Shown here one piece after another: positions 1 through 7,623 of a stretch of DNA of 20,896 bases (its first letter is position 1; each line of letters opens with the position of its first letter). A model generated the notes under the pieces. The model was not told the DNA's origin. It did not search any database and saw nothing but the letters and a program-made list of their open reading frames with translations. This stretch comes from an uncultured Oscillospiraceae bacterium (GTDB lineage: Bacteria; Bacillota; Clostridia; Oscillospirales; Acutalibacteraceae), in the NCBI GenBank assembly GCA_902495835.1, contig CABUYS010000012.1, positions 1-20,896 on the forward strand. The letters run 5' to 3'. The position numbers and the translations under genes are program-made.

Positions 1-1
1 C

Positions 2-2941
2 GAAGGAATTATTACTGCCCTGACAGACGCTCCGGAAAATGAAGGAAAATTAACTACAACCGTAAAGCTTACAGTAACCGATTCAATCACTGGAGCGAGA
101 GTATCAATGGCAAACTGGTCTTATGGAGACACTCCAAGTGAACCCGCTCTTTCGGGTGGTTTGGAAGTTTTAAGTACAAGTGACTACGAAATAACTTACT
201 CTAAAAAAGAAGCTGATGTCTGGAGTTCACAAAAACCCACTTCTCCGGGAGATTACAAAGTAAAAATACACGTTACAAATCCCATATACACGGCAAATGA
301 TGTAACAGCAGACTTCAAAATTAACAAAGCAGAAAAAGAATTGAAAATTGAAGCCAATTCGTCATCACACGAATACGACGGCAATGCTTATTCCGACAGT
401 GGATACAAAATATACTTTGGAAGTTCTGAAGTATCCGGCGACCGTCTCCCCTCAGGCGATAAGGTCAGTAATGTAAAAATTACGGGAAGCGTTACATATG
501 TAAAAGATAATCCTGCCGATGGAAACAAAAACAACATTATAGACCAAGATTCCATAATTATAGAAAACAAAGACTATTACACAAATATCAAGTATGTTGA
601 CGGTGTAATCAAAATTACTCAAAGAAGTTCACCTATAGTAATTACTCCCGAAAGCAAAGAAAAAGAGTTTGACGGTCAAAAATTTGAAAATCTTAAATAT
701 TCTGCAAGTGAAATAGGTTTAGACGGACATACTCTTAACGTAACTCTTAAGGTTAAAAACCCCGCAAAGGAGAACGACCAAGATTTATTTTACGCAGGGT
801 CATACAGTAACGAGGTAGATACTGCTGTAATAAAAAATGCAGAAGGCGTAGATGTTACCGACTGTTTTAATATTCAAAAAAATACAAGAACACTCAAAAT
901 ACTTGCTGCTGAGCAAAAAATAAGTTTAACCAATACATGCGTAGACGCTACTGAAAACACGATATTCATTAAAAATGGAACAACTCTGTCAGCTTCTGAT
1001 ATGAAAAGGAAATTTACGGGTATTATGGGAGAATATACTTTTGCACCAACATGGGCATCAGGCAGTGACTCCATCGGAACATTACAAAGTGACGGAAAGT
1101 TTGTTGCAAGCAAATCAGGAGTTGGAGAAGCTAAAGTTACTGCAAAAGCTAAAGACTTAAACGGAGACGGCGTTGCAGATTACAAAGAAACAGTTAAAAC
1201 ATTTAAAATAGAAGTAACAGACAAACAGCCTTTTGAATTTATAGACAATATTGAAAACAACCAAGTATTTACCTATGACGGTCAACCCAAAAATCTCAGT
1301 GAAACTCCAACTGTAAGTGATGGTATTCCTGCAAACGACCTTGTAATAACATATTCGGGAACAGGCACCACAACTTACAACGACACAAATCCACCGACAA
1401 AATCGGGTACTTACAAAGCAGTGTATTCTATAGCTGACAGTAATCCCACATATACAGGCAGACGAACCTATTTGTTTACAATAAACAAAGCTAAGTTTGC
1501 AAAACCTTCGTATCAAAATGAAGAAAGCATAAATAAAACATATACGGGTTCAGTAATTACTCCGGATATAACAGGATTTAACGAAAGTTTCATGAATGTT
1601 CAAGGTACTGCTTCGGCAACTACAGCAAACGATTACCAAGTAAAATATTCTTTAAAAGACACAGCAAACTGTTCTTGGGACGACGATACCACAGGCGAAG
1701 TCGTAATTAATTGGAAAATTTTGAAAGCAGTTCCTGAATACACCTTACCAACTAACCTTTCGGGCGCTAGAGGCGATAAATTATCAACAGTTGAACTCCC
1801 AGCCGGCTGGAGCTGGAAATCACCCAACACAACAATGGACGATTTAGGAAATAAAAATTTTGAAATCGTATTTACTCCCGAAGACACCAATAACTACGAA
1901 ACAGTTGAAAAAACCGTTTCGGTAAACGTCAGAGATGTCAGATTTATAAGAAAAGTAAAACTTAAATACAATACTTCAAAAGCACCTCTTTCTCCCGGAA
2001 TAGCGTATGACGAATGGGTTAGACGTTTCCTTTCAACATGTTTACCTGTCAGCAACAACGGTGAAGGTTATCACTTAGACGGTGAATCAACTACCGTCAC
2101 CAATCTTGTTTATTGGAATGGAACAAAATGGGTTTCGACGTCAAACGAATCTGAGCAATATATTAAAGATTCTCAAAAATACGCCTTACAAACAAATATA
2201 TACACTGAAACCGGATATGACTTCGAGAAAAATAATCAAAAGTATAAAAACGTTGAAGTATGGCTTAACGGAGCCAAAAAAGCCGATGCAGAAATTGCAA
2301 ACTACTCGGAAGAAAACGGATGCATTACGCTTTACATTCCGATAGAAATCAGTTATCCCAAAAAACCTCAGTTGAATGTAAACGATTCTTACATCTACAA
2401 CGGCGAGCCCCAAACAGCATCTGTCGACGGATTCGATTACTCAACCATGAATATATCCGGAAACGTTCAGAAAGACGCAGGTAACTACTTGATATCCGTT
2501 ACACCTAAAAGCAAATGGTCTGACGGAACAAATGACGCCGCTACCATTTACTGGATTATACAAAAAGCTCAGCCGACTTACGAGTTACCCGGAAAACTTA
2601 TCGGCGTAGAAGGTACTACACTCGGAGAAGTACAATTACCTGAAGGTTTTTCTTGGGAAGACCCCGACGTAGTGCTGGTTAAAGGAATAGACAAATACGC
2701 AGTTGTGTTTACTCCGAGCGACGCTGACAACTATGAAACCGTAACAGGGATTTATGTTGAAGTCGAAACAAAAAGTGCTGAAGAAATAATGAACGAACTA
2801 GGTCTTGACAATTCTAACGACTATGCAGATTTCAACTTCCTCAGAACCGGAGACACATCTAATATTATGTATTTAATATCAGCCATGGCAATTTCGGCAC
2901 CGGGAGCAATTGCGCTAATTAAAAAACGTAAAAATAAATAG
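2..2941 (+). CDS. Large cell-surface protein with repeated Ig-like/MBG-type modules (5' end outside window)
   Basis: The frame is open from base 2, so the ATG at 107 is internal and the gene begins before the window. The product is a chain of beta-rich modules with 'YDGQ', 'YNGEPQ' and 'AGTY/AGNY'-like motifs typical of MBG/YDG-type bacterial surface domains. A Big_2-like module (about 910-1215) contains a perfect EF-hand-style loop, DLNGDGVADYKE, at 1154-1189. A two-domain unit occurs twice (about 1493-1939 and 2355-2770), each ending in FTPxDxxNYETV. Between them lies a module I do not recognise (about 1940-2355). The C-terminus has LRTGD, a hydrophobic stretch and KKRKNK, which is the layout of a sortase sorting signal but with Arg where Pro is expected. 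It probably acts as a wall- or membrane-anchored adhesin-like protein. The ligand is unknown. Confidence 0.8.
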   Translation, partial: EGIITALTDAPENEGKLTTTVKLTVTDSITGARVSMANWSYGDTPSEPALSGGLEVLSTSDYEITYSKKEADVWSSQKPTSPGDYKVKIHVTNPIYTANDVTADFKINKAEKELKIEANSSSHEYDGNAYSDSGYKIYFGSSEVSGDRLPSGDKVSNVKITGSVTYVKDNPADGNKNNIIDQDSIIIENKDYYTNIKYVDGVIKITQRSSPIVITPESKEKEFDGQKFENLKYSASEIGLDGHTLNVTLKVKNPAKENDQDLFYAGSYSNEVDTAVIKNAEGVDVTDCFNIQKNTRTLKILAAEQKISLTNTCVDATENTIFIKNGTTLSASDMKRKFTGIMGEYTFAPTWASGSDSIGTLQSDGKFVASKSGVGEAKVTAKAKDLNGDGVADYKETVKTFKIEVTDKQPFEFIDNIENNQVFTYDGQPKNLSETPTVSDGIPANDLVITYSGTGTTTYNDTNPPTKSGTYKAVYSIADSNPTYTGRRTYLFTINKAKFAKPSYQNEESINKTYTGSVITPDITGFNESFMNVQGTASATTANDYQVKYSLKDTANCSWDDDTTGEVVINWKILKAVPEYTLPTNLSGARGDKLSTVELPAGWSWKSPNTTMDDLGNKNFEIVFTPEDTNNYETVEKTVSVNVRDVRFIRKVKLKYNTSKAPLSPGIAYDEWVRRFLSTCLPVSNNGEGYHLDGESTTVTNLVYWNGTKWVSTSNESEQYIKDSQKYALQTNIYTETGYDFEKNNQKYKNVEVWLNGAKKADAEIANYSEENGCITLYIPIEISYPKKPQLNVNDSYIYNGEPQTASVDGFDYSTMNISGNVQKDAGNYLISVTPKSKWSDGTNDAATIYWIIQKAQPTYELPGKLIGVEGTTLGEVQLPEGFSWEDPDVVLVKGIDKYAVVFTPSDADNYETVTGIYVEVETKSAEEIMNELGLDNSNDYADFNFLRTGDTSNIMYLISAMAISAPGAIALIKKRKNK

Positions 2942-2969
2942 GTAATTTTATAGAATTTATCAATTTAAC

Positions 2970-3005
2970 AAGGGCCCGAGGATATTCTCGGGTTCTTTGT
3001 TTTGT
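2970..3005 (+). terminator. Intrinsic terminator of the surface-protein gene
   Basis: A CCCGAG/CTCGGG stem (2975-2980 with 2987-2992) with a 6-nt loop is extended outward by G-T and A-T pairs. It is followed by a T-rich tract and lies about 30 bases after the stop codon. Confidence 0.8.
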
Positions 3006-3174
3006 GCAAACAAAAAGCCAGTTAAACTAATCAGTTATATTTTAATCGATTTTCGCAAACTGAATCTTAAAGATATTTAATCTTGTTATTTTGTTAAAAA
3101 CAAGGCGTGTTTATTTGATATAATTGCTTCAAAAAATCTTAAATATTAATTGCAATTTTTATATTAATAAACGG

Positions 3175-3203
3175 TTGATATTTTAATAGGTTTGTATTAT
3201 AAT
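3175..3203 (+). promoter_or_regulatory. Sigma-A promoter for the 201-residue secreted protein
   Basis: TTGATA at 3175-3180, a 17-bp spacer, and TATAAT at 3198-3203. The -10 region and downstream leader resemble those of the promoter at 4018. Confidence 0.7.
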
Positions 3204-3236
3204 ATAATCATAAATATAAAAAAGGAGTTTGAAAAA

Positions 3237-3842
3237 ATGATTAAAAAATCAAAAAAATTTTTAGCTTTAGGCTTATCTCTAGCCACTTTAGTTCCGTCTG
3301 TAGGAAACTTTAGTGCTTTTGCGGCAGGCGGAGAAGAAGAAGTATGCAAACAGGTCAGTCAGGAGAATCCTGATGAAAAAGATCAGGAAAAGCCTACTGC
3401 TGAAAAAAAGCAAAAAAGGCCTACTGATGAATCTTCTAGATTTTTATCTTTGCGTAAACAAAACACTCCAGAAGAAAATCAACTGAAATTTATGCTCGCA
3501 GCTCTAACCGGTGTTCTTTTAAGAAACGTTGAAAAAAAGGCTATTTCGTTGAAAGAATTTTATAATGATATAGTTGCTTCAGACAATTTGACTTATGAAT
3601 TTTTACATGGAGAGCTTAATCAAAATAATTTCGATGAGTTAATACATTCCTTGAATTCATATAAATGTAAACTATCAGAAAAGGATGCACTTTTGCTTTT
3701 GGGTAGTAGTAAAATGTTTAATTCGTTGCAAAAAAATCAAGAGAATAGATTAACATGTCTTGAACAATTGTTAAATGCTATTGGAGTACCATATGAAAAA
3801 ATCAATAGTATATTAGAAGAATCAACAGAAATAGCACAATAA
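3237..3842 (+). CDS. Small secreted protein of unknown function, 201 aa
   Basis: I place the start at the ATG at 3237 because AAAGGAG lies at 3221-3227, ten bases upstream; the longer frame from 3192 has its first codons inside the promoter. Residues 1-31 form a classical Sec signal peptide (MIKKSKK, a hydrophobic core, then SAFAA), so the protein is exported. Residues about 33-65 are a charged, Glu/Lys/Gln-rich linker. The rest is predicted to be helical, with leucine-rich segments. A segment starting LSEKDALLLLG resembles segments in the proteins at 4081 and 20048. The signal-peptide DNA is identical over 88 bp to that of the next gene, although the mature proteins differ. I recognise no catalytic motif. 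It is probably monocistronic. Confidence 0.75.
   Translation: MIKKSKKFLALGLSLATLVPSVGNFSAFAAGGEEEVCKQVSQENPDEKDQEKPTAEKKQKRPTDESSRFLSLRKQNTPEENQLKFMLAALTGVLLRNVEKKAISLKEFYNDIVASDNLTYEFLHGELNQNNFDELIHSLNSYKCKLSEKDALLLLGSSKMFNSLQKNQENRLTCLEQLLNAIGVPYEKINSILEESTEIAQ
3241..3328 (+). repeat. 88-bp signal-peptide repeat, copy 1
   Basis: Identical base for base to 4085-4172. It covers the signal peptide from codon 2 to codon 31, including all synonymous positions. Confidence 0.95.
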
Positions 3843-3953
3843 TTTTGGGAAAGTATAGAGAAAAGCACTGATAAGTAAGTGTTACAAAGAACATCAAACT
3901 GATTATTTCATGTTTTTCAACTTGCATACCTTTGTTGATGAATAAAATTTTTT

Positions 3954-4000
3954 AAAGAATTTTGGCCGTTTTATTAAATGTTGCTGAAATTCTTTTTATA
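3954..4000 (+). terminator. Possible weak terminator after the 201-aa gene
   Basis: A 9-bp AT-rich stem (AAAGAATTT 3954-3962 with AAATTCTTT 3987-3995) has a long loop and a short T tract. The stem is weak and the loop large, so this is tentative. Confidence 0.3.
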
Positions 4001-4017
4001 AATGAATAAATAAATTG

Positions 4018-4046
4018 TTGACATTCAAACAAATTAGTGTTACAAT
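4018..4046 (+). promoter_or_regulatory. Consensus sigma-A promoter of the leucine-rich-repeat protein gene
   Basis: TTGACA at 4018-4023, exactly 17 bp, then TACAAT at 4041-4046. The start codon is 34 bases downstream of the -10 box. Confidence 0.8.
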
Positions 4047-4080
4047 ATAATTACAATATGGCAAGAATGAGTTTTAGAAA

Positions 4081-5913
4081 ATGGTTAAAAAATCAAAAAA
4101 ATTTTTAGCTTTAGGCTTATCTCTAGCCACTTTAGTTCCGTCTGTAGGAAACTTTAGTGCTTTTGCGGCAGGTGACGGAGAAAGTTCGCATACAGCAGCA
4201 GAATCTCAACCCGCAGAAACAAAATCTCAATCCTCAGCAGCAGAATCCCAACCTGCAGAAACAAAATCTCAATCCTCAACGACAGAATCCCAACCTGCAG
4301 AAACAAAATCTAAGTTTGAAGCAAAAAAAGCACTAACTTTTGACCAAAAGACAGGAATATTAACTGTATACTCAGAGGATGGTCTTAGATTTATTAGAGA
4401 TAATCCCTCACGTTTCGAAAATGTCGAAAAAATTATATTAGGAGAAAACGTAAAATATATTCTTGACGGTGTTTTTAATAAGCTTTTAAAATTAAAAACA
4501 GTTGAAGGTAATAATGTAGAAGAGATCGAAGGGTACGCATTTAGCGGTTGTTTTCAATTGACAACTGTTGTACTACCTAACGCCACAAAATCATATTCTC
4601 ATGCATTTTTTCATTGTGCTCAATTATCAACAGTTATATTATCAAAATTAACAGAAATTGGGGAAGGATTTTTTGAAGGTTGCACAAGCCTAAAAAACCT
4701 TGATATTCCCAAAGTAACAAACATTAAAGAAGGAGCATTTAAAGGATGTACTAATTTGGAAAGTGTAAACTTTGATAAAGATAAGTGCACTGTAGATGCT
4801 TCAGCTTTTGAAAATTCAAGTCTTACATTTGATAAGCAAAAAGGATTAACACCCAGAGCCGAAGAAAAACCTACGTTCAACGAAGAAACAGGAAAATTAG
4901 AAATAAATTCGTACATGCAACTTATTTACACTATAAACCACCAGGAACTATACAACATGGCTAAAGAAATTTATTTTGGTAAAAGTATAGAATTTATTCC
5001 TTCGAACGCTTTTAAAGGATGGAAATATCTAGAAAAAGTCAGCTCAGAAAGTATAAATTTTATTGGAGAATATGCTTTTCAAGGATGTATTAATTTAAAG
5101 GAAGTTATTAATTTAAGTACATCTATTATTGAAATCTCTTATGGACGTTATGCTTTCAGTGGTTGCATAAATCTCACTAAATTCGAAGGAAATATTGATG
5201 AATTTTATGTAGTAGCAATAGATGAATTTGCGTTTGAAGGTTGTCATAACCTGAAAGTTTTTCCTGAAATTTGGTCACATGCAGTAGTAAATCCCAATGC
5301 TTTTGATAACTCAAGTTTTATATTTATTGAAAATCGCTACTTAGTTCCTAGGTCAAACATGGAGATCGTAAAATCAGTAAAAGATGCCACAAAAGAAGAA
5401 TCTAAAATCACTGTACCATTAGAAAAAGTCCAACTAGAATCAGAAGGAATGACTTATGACCCCAAAACAAATACTTTAAATATTCACTCGTATTATTATG
5501 GTGACCCAGCAATTGTAGTAGAAATAGTAAATCCTGAACCCAGATCGGAATTCAGTAACAGCGAAACCACTCGGTCTACAGCGGATGCTGCAGCAAAATA
5601 TCAATCTCCAGAAGAAATAGAAGCTCTCCGTGAAAAATGGTTCAATATACTTACAAATAGTGAAAATCAGAGACCCAAAGCTATAACAGGTCTTTTGTAT
5701 ATTCCCCTGGCAAACTTAAATCTATACAATGGTGATAAAAAAGCAGAAGAAACGGCTACATATTTATTTAAGAAAATTTTCTCTGAAAAAGGGGGCATTG
5801 GGTCACTTAACCTTAAAGATTTAGAAGCACTTGCTGAATTATTAAATACAGCAAATTATGCACTAACAAAGATCGACGCAGATATGGTGGTTGACTACGC
5901 TTCCTTCGAGTAA
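4081..5913 (+). CDS. Secreted BspA-type leucine-rich-repeat protein, 610 aa
   Basis: Residues 1-30 are a Sec signal peptide almost identical to that of the upstream gene. Residues 39-78 carry three 14-residue repeats (ESQPAETKSQSS type), a likely flexible stalk. Two blocks of LRR_5/BspA-type leucine-rich repeats follow (nt about 4440-4830 and 4960-5320), with at least eight copies of the AFxGCxxL motif. Each block is introduced by a short strand motif (TFDQKTG, TFNEETG; a third, TYDPKTN, lies at about 5452). The last ~110 residues are helical. BspA-type repeats occur in bacterial surface and secreted adhesins, so a binding role outside the cell is likely; the partner is unknown. No sorting motif or terminal membrane anchor is visible. 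The Shine-Dalgarno is weak (AATGAG instead of the AAGGAG seen in the upstream paralogous leader). Confidence 0.85.
   Translation: MVKKSKKFLALGLSLATLVPSVGNFSAFAAGDGESSHTAAESQPAETKSQSSAAESQPAETKSQSSTTESQPAETKSKFEAKKALTFDQKTGILTVYSEDGLRFIRDNPSRFENVEKIILGENVKYILDGVFNKLLKLKTVEGNNVEEIEGYAFSGCFQLTTVVLPNATKSYSHAFFHCAQLSTVILSKLTEIGEGFFEGCTSLKNLDIPKVTNIKEGAFKGCTNLESVNFDKDKCTVDASAFENSSLTFDKQKGLTPRAEEKPTFNEETGKLEINSYMQLIYTINHQELYNMAKEIYFGKSIEFIPSNAFKGWKYLEKVSSESINFIGEYAFQGCINLKEVINLSTSIIEISYGRYAFSGCINLTKFEGNIDEFYVVAIDEFAFEGCHNLKVFPEIWSHAVVNPNAFDNSSFIFIENRYLVPRSNMEIVKSVKDATKEESKITVPLEKVQLESEGMTYDPKTNTLNIHSYYYGDPAIVVEIVNPEPRSEFSNSETTRSTADAAAKYQSPEEIEALREKWFNILTNSENQRPKAITGLLYIPLANLNLYNGDKKAEETATYLFKKIFSEKGGIGSLNLKDLEALAELLNTANYALTKIDADMVVDYASFE
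4085..4172 (+). repeat. 88-bp signal-peptide repeat, copy 2
   Basis: Identical to 3241-3328. Downstream both genes continue with a glycine codon and GGA GAA, this copy having one extra codon (GAC), after which the similarity ends. Confidence 0.95.
4195..4311 (+). repeat. Tandem 42-bp repeat encoding the stalk, about 2.8 units
   Basis: Units 4195-4236, 4237-4278 and 4279-4311 (partial) encode (A/T)(A/T)ESQPAETKSQSS. They differ at only a few bases, which suggests recent expansion and possible length variation. Confidence 0.9.
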
Positions 5914-5957
5914 CAAAGTAAACAGTTTACAATTTTATAAAAAACTATTCGTAGATT

Positions 5958-6012
5958 GCCGGTAATATTATGGCTTTTCCTAAAATGAAAATATTGCCGG
6001 CTTTGCGTGTAG
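5958..6012 (+). terminator. Probable terminator of the leucine-rich-repeat protein gene
   Basis: A 12-bp stem pairs GCCGGTAATATT (5958-5969) with AATATTGCCGGC (5990-6001) with one G-T pair, followed by a short T run. The 20-base loop is long. Confidence 0.55.
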
Positions 6013-6255
6013 ATTTTTGTAGTTAAATATAAAAATACAACTCAAAAATAACATACTACCTTTATAAAATTAAAATCCAAGCATAGCAAAATATTTACTT
6101 TAAAATCGAAGTAATTTAACAGGTAACTTAGTAAGGCTATAGCATTTATAACATATCTTAGAGAAACCTATGATTGAAATAATTGATTTTAAACATTTAA
6201 AATTTAGTTTAATTGAAATCGGTTTTTTATTACTTCGGTTTTATAATTTTTTATA
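6002..6255. other. Non-coding, AT-rich; nothing recognised
   Basis: No open frame with a ribosome binding site, RNA fold or repeat stands out between the terminator at 5958 and the tRNA promoter. Confidence 0.5.
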
Positions 6256-6284
6256 TTGACATAAAAATGAATTTTTGATAAAAT
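6256..6284 (+). promoter_or_regulatory. Promoter of tRNA-Leu
   Basis: TTGACA at 6256-6261, a 17-bp spacer, and TAAAAT at 6279-6284. The tRNA 5' end is 18 bases after the -10 box. Confidence 0.8.
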
Positions 6285-6302
6285 GTAAATCGTTGATGAA
6301 GT

Positions 6303-6388
6303 GCCGGTGTGGCGGAATGGCAGACGCGACGGACTCAAAATCCGTTGTTGGCAACAACGTGTGGGTTCAAGTCCCACCACCGGTACCA
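6303..6388 (+). tRNA. tRNA-Leu, anticodon CAA
   Basis: An 86-base class II tRNA with the CCA end encoded. The acceptor stem GCCGGTG (6303-6309) pairs with CACCGGT (6378-6384; first pair G-T). The anticodon loop CTCAAAA gives anticodon CAA, which reads UUG. The long variable arm has a TTGTT/AACAA stem, and the T arm is GTGGG-TTCAAGT-CCCAC. It is a single-gene unit with its own promoter and terminator. Confidence 0.95.
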
Positions 6389-6394
6389 ATTTAG

Positions 6395-6428
6395 AAAAGT
6401 CGATTGCTTTGTAATCGGCTTTTTGTTG
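6395..6428 (+). terminator. Intrinsic terminator of tRNA-Leu
   Basis: AGTCGATT (6398-6405) pairs with AATCGGCT (6413-6420), with a 7-nt loop, followed by a T run. An IS200-like left end begins right in this T tract. Confidence 0.8.
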
Positions 6429-6846
6429 TGCGTAGAAAACTACGCGAAAGCCCGCGTGGTTCAGTAAAGCTTAAGCGGTGTAACAAATATAAGAGACAAA
6501 AATTTATTTTAAACCGGCAATCTGGAAACTGCTAAAGGAAAAAACAGTTTAATGATATTTCAGAGGTTTGTAAACATGAGATTTGCATATAGGAATCGAG
6601 AATTTTGGTGCAAAGGTTATTGTAGATATATCAGGAAAAAGCACAAAAACGATGAGGAATATATAAAAAACAAGATCGAGAAAGTGATCAATTAAGTTTA
6701 TTTGATTCAAGAGACCCTTTTAAAGGGTAGCAAGTAACAAATGCATGGTTGTCAGGCCAATAAGGAAGCCACTTGTGGCTTGCCAGCAGTATTAGGGCTA
6801 TGCCCGAAAAGGAAATACCACCCGCTATTCGGGTGGATCTTTATTG
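6421..6846 (+). mobile_element. Decayed, internally deleted IS200/IS605-type element E1
   Basis: The left end carries a hairpin, CTACGCG (6440-6446) with CGCGTGG (6453-6459), and a GCTTAAG block at 6469. The centre keeps only the C-terminal half of a TnpA (Y1) transposase. The right end (6730-6846) has three hairpins: AAGCCA/TGGCTT (6766-6781), GGGC/GCCC near 6795-6805, and CCACCCG/CGGGTGG (6818-6836), then ATCTTTATTG. The same parts recur in order in E2, E3 and E5. No TnpB or HUH motif remains, so it cannot move by itself. Confidence 0.7.
6534..6730 (+). pseudogene. TnpA (IS200-type) C-terminal remnant in E1, frameshifted
   Basis: Frame 6534-6692 encodes KGKNSLMIF, then FAYRNREFWCKGY and EEYIKNK, matching the conserved 'LKGKSSLMIF...GNRHFW..GYY...EYI.NQ' part of IS200-like Y1 transposases. 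It stops at 6693. The next stretch continues in another frame (6686-6730) as DQLSLFDSRDPFKG, the usual C-terminus. The N-terminal half with the HUH metal-binding motif is absent, so the gene is non-functional. Confidence 0.75.
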
Positions 6847-7220
6847 TATGTAGAAAGCCACGCGAAAGCCCACGTGGTCTGGTGGTAGCTTAAGAGGCGT
6901 GAAAGCGGAATAAAAACTACTTTTGGTGTATATTCAGAGAACTGCTAAAAGCCATATTAAATGGAGGATATTCAAATTAAATAACACATAAGTTCATTAC
7001 ATACGAAGTAGACCCCCCAATACCATAAAAATTATAAATAGTAGATATATTAGTAAATAAAAAAGATGAATGAGACAGCAGTTAACATTTATGAGCACAG
7101 ACCCATTTATGGATAGCAAGTAATAATCTTTTCGCAAATGCCAAACAATATCGGCCTCCTTTAGAGGTGGCTACTAATACAGGGCTTTGGTCTTTAAAAT
7201 TCTGGAGAATGTTTATTTTT
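6841..7220 (+). mobile_element. Decayed IS200/IS605-type element E2, directly behind E1
   Basis: A left end aligned to that of E1 starts at about 6844: GTAGAAAGCCACGCGAAAGC, a CCACG/CGTGG hairpin (6858-6877) and GCTTAAG at 6888. The right end keeps AGCAAGTAA (7113-7121) and the CAGGGCTTTGG block. It is more degraded than E1. E1 and E2 lie head to tail with no host sequence visible between them. Confidence 0.6.
7070..7123 (+). pseudogene. TnpA C-terminal remnant in E2
   Basis: The 17 codons MRQQLTFMSTDPFMDSK match the DQLSLFDSRDPFKG tail of E1 at the same distance from the right end. Upstream the frame is broken; fragments such as VDI and NKK are visible at about 7043-7068. Confidence 0.55.
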
Positions 7221-7578
7221 AATAAAATCGTATTAAAAAATTTCAGGCACAGCTGTATGGTTTTGAAATTATAAAAATCTAATATATACGCGTTATTAGA
7301 AATACAATATGAGTTAAGTGAAATCTATTCAACAGCTATGCACTCACAAAAACAAAAAGAAAAGCTCAAAATGTACTCTCATTTTTATAAGTTATACAGC
7401 AATTAAAACAATAAAGTCCACTTTTAATTAAAATATTATTTTTTAACATTGCTATATGTATCTTATTTCAACAACACAATAGGAAACTGAAAAACTCACA
7501 CCACATTTAAAATATGTATAATCTACTTTATTTCAAAAAATCAATAAATTTCAAATATCCATATACGTCTTAGTCAAA
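7221..7578. other. Non-coding, AT-rich; nothing recognised
   Basis: No credible gene, RNA fold or copy of the IS200-type ends was found here on either strand. Confidence 0.5.
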
Positions 7579-7616
7579 AAAACAAAGAACCTCCACTTTA
7601 CAGGAGATTCTTTGTT
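7571..7616 (-). terminator. Intrinsic terminator of the 55-residue gene
   Basis: On the minus strand a long stem (AAAACAAAGAA paired with TTCTTTGTTTT, one mismatch, then CTCC/GGAG, 8-nt loop) ends in a run of seven T. It begins only a few bases after the stop codon. Confidence 0.85.
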
Positions 7617-7623
7617 TTAAAGG

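Noticed and set aside
2995..3030. Sequence after the first terminator resembling the IS200-like left end (TTTTGTGCAAACAAAAAGCC)
   Set aside because: Only a short AT-rich stretch matches; no hairpin, GCTTAAG block, TnpA remnant or right end follows.
3192..3236. Upstream ATG extension of the 201-residue secreted protein
   Set aside because: It would start within the promoter (-10 at 3198-3203) and would bury the signal peptide; the ATG at 3237 has a proper ribosome binding site.
6001..6025. TTTGCGTGTAGATTTTTGTAG after the LRR-gene terminator, reminiscent of the E1 left end
   Set aside because: The match is too short and lacks the second hairpin arm and all downstream parts.
6204..6389. 61-codon open frame antisense to tRNA-Leu (contains VGLEPTRCCQQR)
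   Set aside because: This is the well-known spurious translation of the complement of a tRNA-Leu gene; it has no ribosome binding site.
6421..7220. Repeated hairpin-containing segments considered as a CRISPR or structured ncRNA array
   Set aside because: Units are long, diverged and contain transposase fragments with IS200 order; there are no regular short repeats or spacers.
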